Of a DNA stretch of 64,000 nt, positions 37,316 to 45,084 are shown piece after piece. Source of the DNA: Altererythrobacter sp. ZODW24 (GTDB taxonomy: Bacteria; Pseudomonadota; Alphaproteobacteria; Sphingomonadales; Sphingomonadaceae); the NCBI RefSeq assembly GCF_003344885.1, contig NZ_CP031155.1:2435327-2499326 (forward strand), given 5' to 3'. Every line of letters begins with the position of its first letter. The stretch's first letter is position 1. A program made the position numbers and the translations under genes. The notes beneath the pieces are model-generated. The model did no database searches. It saw nothing but the letters and a program-made list of their open reading frames with translations, and was not told where the DNA came from.

Positions 37316-37894
37316 TTATTCCGCCTCAATTCCCTCATCGACCAATCCGCGCGCCTCGGGGCTGCTCCAGTCGTAGCCGCCAGTTACACGCCACACTTCC
37401 ATACCCTGTGCATCGTACAGCACGGTCATCGGCAGGGTCGTGCTCGCGCCATAGTGGAAGCTCATCGCATTGTCGGGGTCTAGCCACGGTTCAAGGTTCT
37501 CGTACTCATTCTTGGCAAAGAACTCGGGCACTTTCTCGGCGCCTTGCAAGTCTTGGCTGATCGTCAGTACGCGCAAACTGTCGCCATAATCCGCAGCCAA
37601 TTCATCCAGCATAGGCATTTCTTCGATGCAGGGCGCGCACCATGTCGCCCATAAATTGACCAACACCGGGGTGCCTTGCAGCGCCGCCACGTTGATGGCG
37701 CTTCCGTCTGGATGGGCCACGCTGATGTCAGGAACCAAGGTGCCTGCCTGATCGCGATCAAGTTTTCCTGTCAGACCGGAACCCTTTTCCTGCGCGGTAT
37801 CCGGTTGCGCGTCTTCCGGCGTGTCCCTATCGCATGCGGCGAGAGATAGCGTCAGGACGCCAAGCGTGAGCGATAAAGAAAACCGTAAAGACAA
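37316..37894 (-). CDS. TlpA-like periplasmic thioredoxin-fold protein
   Basis: Predicted membrane-anchored or lipid-anchored thiol-disulfide oxidoreductase of about 192 residues. The N-terminus [19 protein letters not shown] is a signal with a lipobox, followed by a thioredoxin domain with the active site [13 protein letters not shown] and the cis-Pro region [10 protein letters not shown]. The family reduces disulfides or delivers copper to cytochrome oxidase subunits. The best start is TTG 37894, preceded by GGAG, but a longer frame extends to 38005. Either way its 5' end overlaps the divergent argH start region; a TlpA-type gene facing argH also occurs in other alphaproteobacteria. Confidence 0.85.
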   Translation of the reverse strand: MSLRFSLSLTLGVLTLSLAACDRDTPEDAQPDTAQEKGSGLTGKLDRDQAGTLVPDISVAHPDGSAINVAALQGTPVLVNLWATWCAPCIEEMPMLDELAADYGDSLRVLTISQDLQGAEKVPEFFAKNEYENLEPWLDPDNAMSFHYGASTTLPMTVLYDAQGMEVWRVTGGYDWSSPEARGLVDEGIEAE

Positions 37895-39287
37895 AAAAGG
37901 CTCCAACCAAATGTGGGGCGGGCGGTTCGCTGGCGGACCGTCAGCGATCATGCGCGAGATTAACGCATCCATCCCGTTCGACAAGGCTTTATGGCGGCAG
38001 GACATTCTCGCCAGTCAGGCCCACGTCGCGATGCTGGCAGCGCAGAAGATTGTAAGCGCAGAAGATGCCGAGACGATCTCCATCGGTTTAGACCGGATCG
38101 CCTCCGAGTACGAGGCAGATGGGGTTCCAGAGGATTGGGATCTCGAAGACATTCACATGACGACCGAAAGCCGCCTGACTGAGTTGGTCGGGCCTGCTGC
38201 CGGGCGCCTGCACACTGCGCGCAGCCGAAACGATCAGGTCGCGACCGATTTCAAGATGTGGGTCCGCGATGCAATGGATGCTGCCGATGCTGCATTGGAG
38301 CGTCTGCAACGGGCTCTGGTGACGCGCGCTGGTGAACATGCGGACAGCGTCATGCCGGGCTTTACTCATTTGCAAACCGCACAGCCGGTTACGCTGGGCC
38401 ATCATCTGATGGCTTATTACGAGATGACACGGCGAGATCGGTCCCGGTTTGCGGATGCGCGCGCGCGGCTAAACCAGTCTCCACTGGGCAGTGCGGCGCT
38501 TGCCGGAACTGGCTTTCCGATCGACCGCGATATGACGGCTGAGGCTTTGGGCTTTGACGGTCCAACGCAGAACAGCCTTGATGCCGTGTCGGACCGCGAT
38601 TTCGCGATGGATTATCTGATGGCAGCGGCGCAGTGTTCACTGCATCTCTCGCGTCTGGCGGAGGAAATGGTGACGTGGGCGAGCCAGCTGTTTGGCTTCA
38701 TCCGGCTTCCCGATGCGCTCAGCACCGGAAGCTCGATCATGCCGCAGAAGAAGAACCCCGATGCAGCGGAGCTCGTGCGCGGCCACGCTGGGCGTATCGT
38801 TGGGGCGACTACTGCGCTGATGGTCACGATGAAGGGCCTGCCGCTCGCCTATTCGAAGGATATGCAGGACGATAAGCCGCCGGTGTTCGAAGCTGCCGGC
38901 CTGCTCGACCTGTCGCTCGCCGCAATGGCTTCGATGGTTGAAGACACAGCGTTCAACACCGACCGGATGCGCGCGGCGGCAGAGCGCGGCTATGCGACCG
39001 CGACCGATTTGGCCGACTGGCTAGTGACGGAGGCTGACATTCCGTTCCGCGAGGCACATCACATTACGGGTGAAGCTGTGCGGCTGGCCGAAACACAAGG
39101 TAAGGCGCTTGATGCGCTGGAACTTGCAGACCTGAAAGCCATCGATGAGCGGATTGACGAGCGGGTCTATTCGGCTCTGTCGGTCGATGCATCGGTTGCA
39201 GCGCGGGCTTCCTATGGCGGCACTGCGCCAGAGCAGGTACGGCAGCGCGTAGCAGAAGCCCGGCAATCGCTGGGTATGGAGAATTGA
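37866..39287 (+). CDS. argH: Argininosuccinate lyase
   Basis: Last enzyme of arginine synthesis: splits argininosuccinate into arginine and fumarate. Core features are [13 protein letters not shown], the [25 protein letters not shown] stretch in the middle, [16 protein letters not shown], and the fumarase-superfamily signature [13 protein letters not shown]. The GTG at 37866 has AGGA eight bases upstream and gives 473 residues; ATG 37911 (MWGGRF) is the minimal start. The stop TGA overlaps the following lipoprotein start (TGATG). Confidence 0.95.
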   Translation: MSDKENRKDKKGSNQMWGGRFAGGPSAIMREINASIPFDKALWRQDILASQAHVAMLAAQKIVSAEDAETISIGLDRIASEYEADGVPEDWDLEDIHMTTESRLTELVGPAAGRLHTARSRNDQVATDFKMWVRDAMDAADAALERLQRALVTRAGEHADSVMPGFTHLQTAQPVTLGHHLMAYYEMTRRDRSRFADARARLNQSPLGSAALAGTGFPIDRDMTAEALGFDGPTQNSLDAVSDRDFAMDYLMAAAQCSLHLSRLAEEMVTWASQLFGFIRLPDALSTGSSIMPQKKNPDAAELVRGHAGRIVGATTALMVTMKGLPLAYSKDMQDDKPPVFEAAGLLDLSLAAMASMVEDTAFNTDRMRAAAERGYATATDLADWLVTEADIPFREAHHITGEAVRLAETQGKALDALELADLKAIDERIDERVYSALSVDASVAARASYGGTAPEQVRQRVAEARQSLGMEN

Positions 39288-39523
39288 TGCGTAAAGTCGT
39301 TATTCTTGCCGCCGTGATTACCCTTGCTGCCTGCGGGCAGAAGGCCGAGTTGCAGCCCGCTGAGGGTAAGAGCTTGCCCCCTCCAGCTTACGGCGAATCC
39401 GAGCGTTCGGACGCCAGAGAGCTTTTGGAGCTCGATCCACTGGCCGCGCCGGAACGCAGCGTGGAGCTGCGAAAACGTTCGGAAGAACGCGAGGATGATC
39501 CTTTCGATCTCCCGCCAGAATAG
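39287..39523 (+). CDS. Small lipoprotein between argH and lysA (LptM/YifL-like position)
   Basis: Lipoprotein of 78 residues: RKVVILAAVITLAAC signal with lipid Cys at 16, followed by GQKAELQPAEGKSLPPP and a charged, disordered tail (SVELRKRSEEREDDP). Small lipoproteins with a C-G-x-K-x-L-P pattern directly upstream of lysA are frequent in proteobacteria, and the E. coli counterpart (YifL/LptM) helps mature the LPS transporter LptD. The family link here is inferred from motif and position. It is translationally coupled to argH by TGATG. Confidence 0.75.
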   Translation: MRKVVILAAVITLAACGQKAELQPAEGKSLPPPAYGESERSDARELLELDPLAAPERSVELRKRSEEREDDPFDLPPE

Positions 39524-39555
39524 CCCCTTCTTCCCACTAAATTCGGCGTAATTCC

Positions 39556-40818
39556 ATGAATCACTTTCAACTCAGAGACGGCGTTCTGCATTGCGAGGAC
39601 GTGCCGCTTCCGGCCATCGCTGCAGAGGTTGGTACACCCGTTTACGTTTACTCACGCGCGACACTGCAGCGCCATGCCCGCGTGTTTCGCGAAGGCCTGT
39701 CCGCGCTTGATGATCCGCAAATCCACTTTGCGGTAAAATCTAACCCGAACCTCGCGGTGCTCAAAGTGTTGCAGCAAGAGGGATATGGCGCAGACGTAGT
39801 TTCTGGCGGCGAACTTGCTCGTGCACTCGCGGCGGACATGGCCCCGGAAAAGATCGTGTTTTCCGGTGTTGGCAAGACCGATGCAGAACTGATGCAGGGG
39901 CTGGACGCCGACATTGGCCAGTTCAATCTCGAATCCGAAGAAGAAGGCCGCGAACTGGCCGATATTGCGGCGCAAAACGGCAAGGTTGCTCGCTGCGCCC
40001 TGCGGGTAAATCCTGATGTGGATGCGGGTACGCATGAGAAAATCTCCACCGGCAAAGCGGAGAACAAGTTCGGCGTACCGATCAACCGCGCGGCCGAAAT
40101 TTACGCGATGCTCGCGGCGCTACCGGGACTCGATATGCGCGGCATCGCTGTCCACATCGGCAGTCAGCTTGCAAACCTTGAACCGCTCGAAACTGCCTTT
40201 GGCAAAGTCGGCGCTCTGATCGCAGAGCTACGCGGGGCAGGACAGTCAGTAACCCACGCCGACTTGGGCGGAGGGCTTGGTGTGCCTTACAAGGCGGGCG
40301 AGACGCTCCCGTCCCCGGCCGAATATGGCGCAATGGTGGCCCGCGTGACTAAGGGCTGGAACGTGGCGCTTGCCTTCGAACCGGGCCGCGTGATTGCGGG
40401 CAATGCCGGTGTTTTGCTTACAAAGGTTATTCGCGTGAAGCGCAGCTCCAATGCGAGCCCATTCGTGGTGGTTGATGCGGCGATGAATGATCTCGCGCGG
40501 CCAGCGATGTATGGCGCGTGGCACGATATTGACGCCGTCGAGCCCAAGGGACCGCGCAGTGTTTCGCATATTGTCGGGCCGATCTGCGAGACGGGCGATA
40601 CCTTTGCGATGAACCGCGAAATGGACACGCTCGCCTCAGGCGATTTGGCTGTCTTTCGTACTGCTGGCGCTTACGGCGCAACCATGGCCAGCAGTTACAA
40701 CAGCCGCGGTTTCGTCGCAGAAGTGCTGGTGGATGGCGACAAGTTCGCTGTGGTTGCTGACCGGCTACTGGCAGGCGCGATCATGGATGCCGAGCGCATT
40801 CCCGACTGGCTTGTATGA
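39556..40818 (+). CDS. lysA: Diaminopimelate decarboxylase
   Basis: PLP enzyme for the last step of lysine synthesis (meso-diaminopimelate to lysine). The 420-residue protein of alanine-racemase fold type III has the PLP lysine in HFAVKSNPNLAVL, EGYGADVVSGGEL, HIGSQLANLEPLETA, DLGGGLGVPY, EPGRVIAGNAG and the late CETGDTF plus GAYGATMASSYNSR. The start is ATG 39556, 32 bases after the lipoprotein stop. Its stop overlaps the next gene as ATGA. Confidence 0.97.
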   Translation: MNHFQLRDGVLHCEDVPLPAIAAEVGTPVYVYSRATLQRHARVFREGLSALDDPQIHFAVKSNPNLAVLKVLQQEGYGADVVSGGELARALAADMAPEKIVFSGVGKTDAELMQGLDADIGQFNLESEEEGRELADIAAQNGKVARCALRVNPDVDAGTHEKISTGKAENKFGVPINRAAEIYAMLAALPGLDMRGIAVHIGSQLANLEPLETAFGKVGALIAELRGAGQSVTHADLGGGLGVPYKAGETLPSPAEYGAMVARVTKGWNVALAFEPGRVIAGNAGVLLTKVIRVKRSSNASPFVVVDAAMNDLARPAMYGAWHDIDAVEPKGPRSVSHIVGPICETGDTFAMNREMDTLASGDLAVFRTAGAYGATMASSYNSRGFVAEVLVDGDKFAVVADRLLAGAIMDAERIPDWLV

Positions 40819-41585
40819 AGACGCTTCCGCTCTTCCACAAGATTGCTGGAACACGCGTGGTCGTGCTGGGTGACGGAGAGGAAGCCGCTGCGAAAAGGCG
40901 GCTGGTCGAGCGTTCCGGCGGAATCTGTGTGGGTGAGCCAGAAGCGCATCACGCCAAGCTTGCGTTTGTAGGCATCGAAGATGAGGCTGAAGCCAAGGCG
41001 GCGGCGCTAAGGCTGCGGCGGCTGGGATTGCTCGTCAATGTTGTCGACCGCCCCGCGCTGTGTGAGTTTACTACGCCTGCATTGGTTGACCGCGACCCTG
41101 TTTTGATAGCGGTTGGCACAGGCGGAGCCTCTGCCGGACTCGCAAAACATATTCGGTTGCGGCTTGAAGCAATGCTGCCGGCGCGGCTTGGTGATTTGGC
41201 CAATGGGCTTGCGGCGGCACGCGCAAAACTGCGTGAGAGATTTCCTGATGGCGTTCAACGCAGGCAAGCGCTCGATGCGGCCTTGGCTGAGGGCGGGGCG
41301 CTTGATCCTCTGGGCAGTCACTCGGACAGTTCGGTTGACGATTGGCTCGCCCGCACGGGTGATCCTGCGGCCAGCGAGCGTGTATCGCTGACTATAAGCA
41401 GCGATGATCCAGAGGACCTGACATTGCGGCAGGCACGGCTTCTTGGAAGGGCGGATACAGTGCTGTCTGATGCCGGAATTGCAAAGGCTATTATCGACCG
41501 CGCCCGCGCTGATGCTGTTCGGCTTAACCTTGCGGATAATCCCGGTGAACTGACCGGTCTGACGGTGGAGCTCCGCCGCGCTTAG
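40815..41585 (+). CDS. Siroheme synthase N-terminal-type (precorrin-2 dehydrogenase) protein with vestigial methyltransferase tail
   Basis: Protein of 256 residues. The N-terminal part (LFHKIAGTRVVVLGDGEEAAAKRRLVERSGG, then LLVNVVDRPALCEFTTPALVDRDPVLIAVGTGGASAGLAKHIRLRLEAMLP) matches the NAD-dependent precorrin-2 dehydrogenase/sirohydrochlorin ferrochelatase part of CysG, including the substrate-binding central segment. The end (about 195-245: ISSDDPEDLTLRQARLLGRADTVL) resembles only the first strand and helix of the SUMT methyltransferase, whose normal opening is G-x-G-x-G-DPELLTL. The GAGPG loop is lost, so methylation by this protein is unlikely. The start overlaps the lysA stop as ATGA. 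Confidence 0.82.
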   Translation: MKTLPLFHKIAGTRVVVLGDGEEAAAKRRLVERSGGICVGEPEAHHAKLAFVGIEDEAEAKAAALRLRRLGLLVNVVDRPALCEFTTPALVDRDPVLIAVGTGGASAGLAKHIRLRLEAMLPARLGDLANGLAAARAKLRERFPDGVQRRQALDAALAEGGALDPLGSHSDSSVDDWLARTGDPAASERVSLTISSDDPEDLTLRQARLLGRADTVLSDAGIAKAIIDRARADAVRLNLADNPGELTGLTVELRRA

Positions 41586-41995
41586 CCTTCGGCTGGAGCA
41601 ATCAATATATTCATGACGGCGCTGGCGATGGGGTTAGCGCGGTCATCTTGCCACGCCTCGACCAGCACATGGCCGTTGCGCCGACCGACGCGGTGAATGC
41701 GCCCGGCGGCATAGGTGGTTTGCGACTTGCCGCCGCGCAGGAATTGGATCGAAACGTTGATCGGCTTCAGCGCGCGGTCACTGTCTTCGGCGTCCAGATG
41801 CGCGCGTAAAGCAGCAAAGCCTGCCATTTCGAGCAGACCGCTGATCGCGCCACCATGCAGATAGCCAGGGCGCCCTTGCACATGATCGGCAAAGTCCATC
41901 GCTAGAATGGGCGTGGTGCCTTCGACCTGATCGACCACAATGCCCAGCGCTTCGGCGTAGGGCGGAAGCACGAAATTATCAGACAGATTTGTCAT
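41582..41995 (-). CDS. PaaI-family hotdog thioesterase (second of two)
   Basis: Hotdog-fold protein of 137 residues with the PaaI-type core HGGAISGLLEMAGFAAL, where the Asn/Asp and Gly of the active-site helix are in family context, and KPINVSIQFLRGG. Probably hydrolyses an acyl-CoA thioester; the substrate is unknown. It overlaps the preceding thioesterase gene as ATGA. Its 3' end overlaps the convergent siroheme-type gene by 4 bases. Confidence 0.85.
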   Translation of the reverse strand: MTNLSDNFVLPPYAEALGIVVDQVEGTTPILAMDFADHVQGRPGYLHGGAISGLLEMAGFAALRAHLDAEDSDRALKPINVSIQFLRGGKSQTTYAAGRIHRVGRRNGHVLVEAWQDDRANPIASAVMNILIAPAEG

Positions 41996-42432
41996 GCGCG
42001 TGGCGCCTGCAATGTCATGAATACGCCGGCGACATGGGCCACGGGATCGTCCGGATCACCATCATGGGCGATCCCGCGTACGAATGCCGCAGACTTGGTC
42101 AGTTTGTAGCATTCGCCGCGCCCGATAACCGTGTGCTGCGGCCGCGCTGGGCGGGTGTAATCGACGCGCAGATCGAGCGTTGCCTGACCGACGAACTTGC
42201 CGCGCTTCGTCCAGGCTGAAAGTGCAGTCGCCATGTCCATCATCGCGATGATCGGGCCTGAGGCGATAATGCCCGTTTCGGGCTGGCCAACCAGCTTTTC
42301 CTGCCATGGCAAAGCAAGTTCAACCCAGTCCGGGCCGTGGTTAAGATACTCGGTACCCAGCCAGCCGGAATGGCCATGCTGTAGCAGGACGGCGGCCTTG
42401 CTGGGGTCGAAAAAACTGGGGTCGTTTGTCAT
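41992..42432 (-). CDS. PaaI-family hotdog thioesterase (first of two)
   Basis: Hotdog-fold protein of 146 residues: GIIASGPIIAMMDMATALSAW (active-site helix with Asp), LDLRVDYTRPA and GRGECYKLTKSAAFVRGIAHD are typical of PaaI/YdiI-like acyl-CoA thioesterases. The start is ATG 42432; the in-frame extension to 42483 is not family-like. The two adjacent copies differ enough (for example HGG against SGP at the helix) that they may form a heteromer or act on different acyl-CoAs. Confidence 0.85.
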   Translation of the reverse strand: MTNDPSFFDPSKAAVLLQHGHSGWLGTEYLNHGPDWVELALPWQEKLVGQPETGIIASGPIIAMMDMATALSAWTKRGKFVGQATLDLRVDYTRPARPQHTVIGRGECYKLTKSAAFVRGIAHDGDPDDPVAHVAGVFMTLQAPRA

Positions 42433-42547
42433 CCTGCAAATCTCTGCGGTGCCTAGCTGCGCATTACAATATTTTAATTTCACGCAGGGGTATTTCGCGG
42501 GTCAACGAGAACCCGTCGCGCAAACTGCGGCAGCACGGAGCATCACA

Positions 42548-42718
42548 ATGAACCTGCCCAAAATTGACTTATCCGCCCTGCCAGACTTGGACACACTTAC
42601 TGGTGTATTCGGCAGCATGTCTGACTTCAGCCCCATGGTGATGGATGACAGCGTCGTCATCATCATGGTCTATATTTACGAGATCATCCCGCCATCCGCC
42701 GCAGTGGCCTTGGCGTAG
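42548..42718 (+). CDS. 56-residue acidic/hydrophobic peptide, possible modified-peptide precursor
   Basis: Short gene with GGAG eight bases before ATG 42548 and a TAG at 42716. The peptide opens with MNLPKIDLSALPDLDTLTGV, rich in Asp and Leu like a recognition leader. It then has a Ser/Met/Gly middle (FGSMSDFSPM) and the tail begins MDDSVVIIMVYIYE and ends IIPPSAAVALA. It contains no Cys, and no lantibiotic, lasso or PQQ signature. It is followed after 13 bases by two larger cupin-like genes on the same strand, which is the layout of many peptide-plus-modification-enzyme loci. Function is inference. Confidence 0.6.
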   Translation: MNLPKIDLSALPDLDTLTGVFGSMSDFSPMVMDDSVVIIMVYIYEIIPPSAAVALA

Positions 42719-42731
42719 GGACGAAGGGGCG

Positions 42732-43715
42732 ATGCGTATCGACCCTGCCTTGTGCGCGCTGCGGAGCGATCCGGCTCCGCAGCGCCTGGCGCAAGCGCGT
42801 ATCGAGCAAGCTAAACAGGCGTGGCAAGGCGGCCCGCTGGTTGCCGGTGTCGCTGCAGGCTTGAAATTATACAGCGGCGGCGAACATTTGAACGATTGCG
42901 GAGAGTTGGCAGCGCTATTTGCGAAGCAGGCGCGCGGGCCGGAGTATGTTTCGAAGCTGATGGATCATTTTCTGGTCGCTCTTGCCGAAGAGCCACTTGG
43001 CCAAATGCCTTTCCGTCATGACTTTCGCGAAGGCTATTCGACGCTGGTATTGGCGACAGAGGGCAGTGCCACCCTATCGCTCCATTGTTCCGTACCAGAA
43101 GCGAATACTGCTGCGTCACCTGCGAGCTCGGTACGCTTTTCGAGCGGTGAAAGGCATGAAGTTGCTATCGCGGGCCGTGCTGACATTCGATTGATCGAGC
43201 GGAAGTTGCGCACCATGACGCCAGCGAGCATGACCGAGCGCGTAGTGCAGACAGAAGCGGGCGACGTTCTTGCGCTTGATAGCGACCTCCAAGCGACGAT
43301 CATCGATAAGATTTACGGGCGCCTGTTGCGCCTTCGGCTTGTCCGAGCCCCCTCAGACCCAGCGCCAAGCCAGCAATATTTGATCGAAACCGGGGAGCTG
43401 ATCCATCAGGCTGCAGGGGACCAGGGGGAAAGCCGGCAGGAGCTGATGTTGGCTTTGCTTGGCCGGATGAAGCGCGCTGATGCGGCCCCTATCATGGCAG
43501 AGATGACCAATGAGGGCGGCGATCATTTGCGCTGGCAGGCGCAGCGCGAATGCCTCGCTCTGGATGCTGCAAGCGGGTTTGCTGCCCTCAGCAAAATGGC
43601 CGAGAACACTGGCGATTCTCTCGCAACCCCGGCGTGCGCGCTGCGGGCGCAATTGCTGGAAACATATCCGGCCCTGGAAGCGCTGAATCAGGAGACTGCA
43701 CCATGCCCCGCGTAA
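42732..43715 (+). CDS. Cupin-like protein of the peptide cassette (first partner)
   Basis: Protein of 327 residues, family not recognised. ATG 42732 follows GAAGGGG. It has an N-terminal helical part (about 1-100), a beta-rich middle resembling a cupin (RHDFREGYSTLVLATEGSATLSLH, then GERHEVAIAGRADIRLIER and AGDVLALDSDLQATIIDK), and a C-terminal helical region (about 240-327, including DHLRWQAQRECLALDAASGFAAL). Compared with the next protein, the metal-binding HxH is not intact, so this may be a binding or scaffold subunit. Similar overall layout to its neighbour suggests distant paralogy, which I could not test. Confidence 0.65.
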   Translation: MRIDPALCALRSDPAPQRLAQARIEQAKQAWQGGPLVAGVAAGLKLYSGGEHLNDCGELAALFAKQARGPEYVSKLMDHFLVALAEEPLGQMPFRHDFREGYSTLVLATEGSATLSLHCSVPEANTAASPASSVRFSSGERHEVAIAGRADIRLIERKLRTMTPASMTERVVQTEAGDVLALDSDLQATIIDKIYGRLLRLRLVRAPSDPAPSQQYLIETGELIHQAAGDQGESRQELMLALLGRMKRADAAPIMAEMTNEGGDHLRWQAQRECLALDAASGFAALSKMAENTGDSLATPACALRAQLLETYPALEALNQETAPCPA

Positions 43716-44605
43716 TGGAAGTGGCTGCTGCGCCGCCTTGCAACTTGGATGAATGCATCACTGCAATCACGGATGCCGGATTTGAGCCAGGTGAGGAAGA
43801 AAGCCTGCAACATGGTGCCAACTGGCTCGCGAGGCTGGGCCGCAACAAGAGCTTCCTAGGCGACATGATGCTGGACGAGCTGGCAAATCGCCACTGCGAA
43901 GACGATCCGCGCAGCGCCTACGGTCCGCAAGTGATCATGCTTTCGCGTCCGGCAGAGGGCTTCTTCATGCGCGCAAATATCTGGCCGTCGGCGCAGGAAC
44001 ACAGTTACCGTGCGAGTGGGAGCTCATCCTTCGTCTATGATCTGCCGCATGATCACAATTTCGACTTTCTCACAGTCGGCTACTTCGGGCCGGGCTATGA
44101 AAGTGATTATTACGAATATGATTTCGACAAAGCGCAGGGATATCCGGGCGAGAAAGCCAATCTGCGTTTTGTAGAACGAAGCGCGCTCAGTGAGGGCAGG
44201 GTGCTGCATTACCGCGCCCACCGCGACGTTCACCGGCAGTTGCCGCCAAAGTCGCTGTCCGTTTCGCTCAACATATTGAAGTCTGATCCTGCCCAAGGGT
44301 GGTTCGATCAATATCGCTTCGACATTGAGCGAGATGAAATTGCGGGCATCATCAGCCACGGTTCGGGTGAAGTATTTCTCCGGTGCGCTGTCGGCATGGG
44401 CGGGGCCGAGGCAGTGGATATAGCTGAGCGTTTTGGTCATCAGCATCCCAGTGACCGTATGCGCCTCGCTGCATGGGAGGCGCGGGCCTCGCTATGCGGC
44501 GATGATACCGAGCAAGACGCGCTGTGGCGCGATGCCGAACGGTCCGGCAGCCGGATGATAGCGATGGAGGCTAAGCGTCGCCGTGCGGCTCTGGCCGAAA
44601 CCTAG
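43703..44605 (+). CDS. Cupin-fold candidate non-heme metal enzyme of the peptide cassette (second partner)
   Basis: Protein of 300 residues, family not recognised. It has an N-terminal helical part, then YDLPHDHNFDFLTVGYFGPG with His116 and His118, the acidic/aromatic ESDYYEYD, and the later HYRAHRDVHRQLPP supplying further His (169, 173, 177). An HxH pair followed by a distant His is the metal site of many cupins, and the PHDH-x-F pattern recalls thiol dioxygenases (inference). The C-terminal helices contain HPSDRMRLAAWEARASL. It starts at ATG 43703 with GGAG eight bases upstream and overlaps the previous gene by 13 bases, so the two are probably made together. Confidence 0.68.
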   Translation: MPRVMEVAAAPPCNLDECITAITDAGFEPGEEESLQHGANWLARLGRNKSFLGDMMLDELANRHCEDDPRSAYGPQVIMLSRPAEGFFMRANIWPSAQEHSYRASGSSSFVYDLPHDHNFDFLTVGYFGPGYESDYYEYDFDKAQGYPGEKANLRFVERSALSEGRVLHYRAHRDVHRQLPPKSLSVSLNILKSDPAQGWFDQYRFDIERDEIAGIISHGSGEVFLRCAVGMGGAEAVDIAERFGHQHPSDRMRLAAWEARASLCGDDTEQDALWRDAERSGSRMIAMEAKRRRAALAET

Positions 44606-45084
44606 AAAGCGTTACCGGCCAGTGCATCTATCGCAGCTTGCAGGATTACAGCAGCAGCGTGGGAGTCGATTCGTTCAGCCCGTTTAGCGCGGCTGAAATC
44701 TTGCGCGATCAGGTCGCGTTCGGCGCTGGCAGTCGACAAGCGCTCGTCCCACATCAGGATCGGCAGGCCTAGATCGGCCAGGTTGCGGGCATAGGCACGG
44801 CTGGCCTGCGCGCGCGGGCCTTCGCTGGCATCCATATTGAGCGGCAGGCCGATAACGATGCCAGCAGCGCTCCGATCTTTGATCAGAGCCTCGATAGCGC
44901 CGCGGTCGCGTGTGAATTTGCCTCTCGGCAAAGTCTTACCCGCCGTCGCAAAGCGCCAACCAGCATCGCAAAATGCCGTGCCAATGGTCTTCGTGCCGAG
45001 GTCTAGCGCCATCAGCACGCCGCCGTTCGGGAATGCGTCCCGAAACGGCGGTGCCATATCGTGGATCAGCGCGCTGCCTGCCAT
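44602..45084 (-). CDS. ruvX: Holliday junction resolvase-like YqgF/RuvX
   Basis: RNase H-fold protein of about 160 residues, needed for 16S rRNA pre-processing in E. coli and related to RuvC. Motifs: LMALDLGTKTIGTAFCD (first catalytic Asp), GIVIGLPLNMDASEGPRAQ, LMWDERLSTASAERDL (Glu) and ERIDSHAAAVILQ (last Asp). ATG 45084 overlaps the DUF3089 stop; ATG 45057 is an alternative. It ends the pyrE-to-ruvX operon. Its stop overlaps the convergent cupin-like gene by 4 bases. Confidence 0.93.
   Translation of the reverse strand: MAGSALIHDMAPPFRDAFPNGGVLMALDLGTKTIGTAFCDAGWRFATAGKTLPRGKFTRDRGAIEALIKDRSAAGIVIGLPLNMDASEGPRAQASRAYARNLADLGLPILMWDERLSTASAERDLIAQDFSRAKRAERIDSHAAAVILQAAIDALAGNAF

Noticed and set aside
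37125-37316. Integration site or genomic island at tRNA-Val
   Set aside because: No integrase, no repeated tRNA end and no change in gene type on either side.
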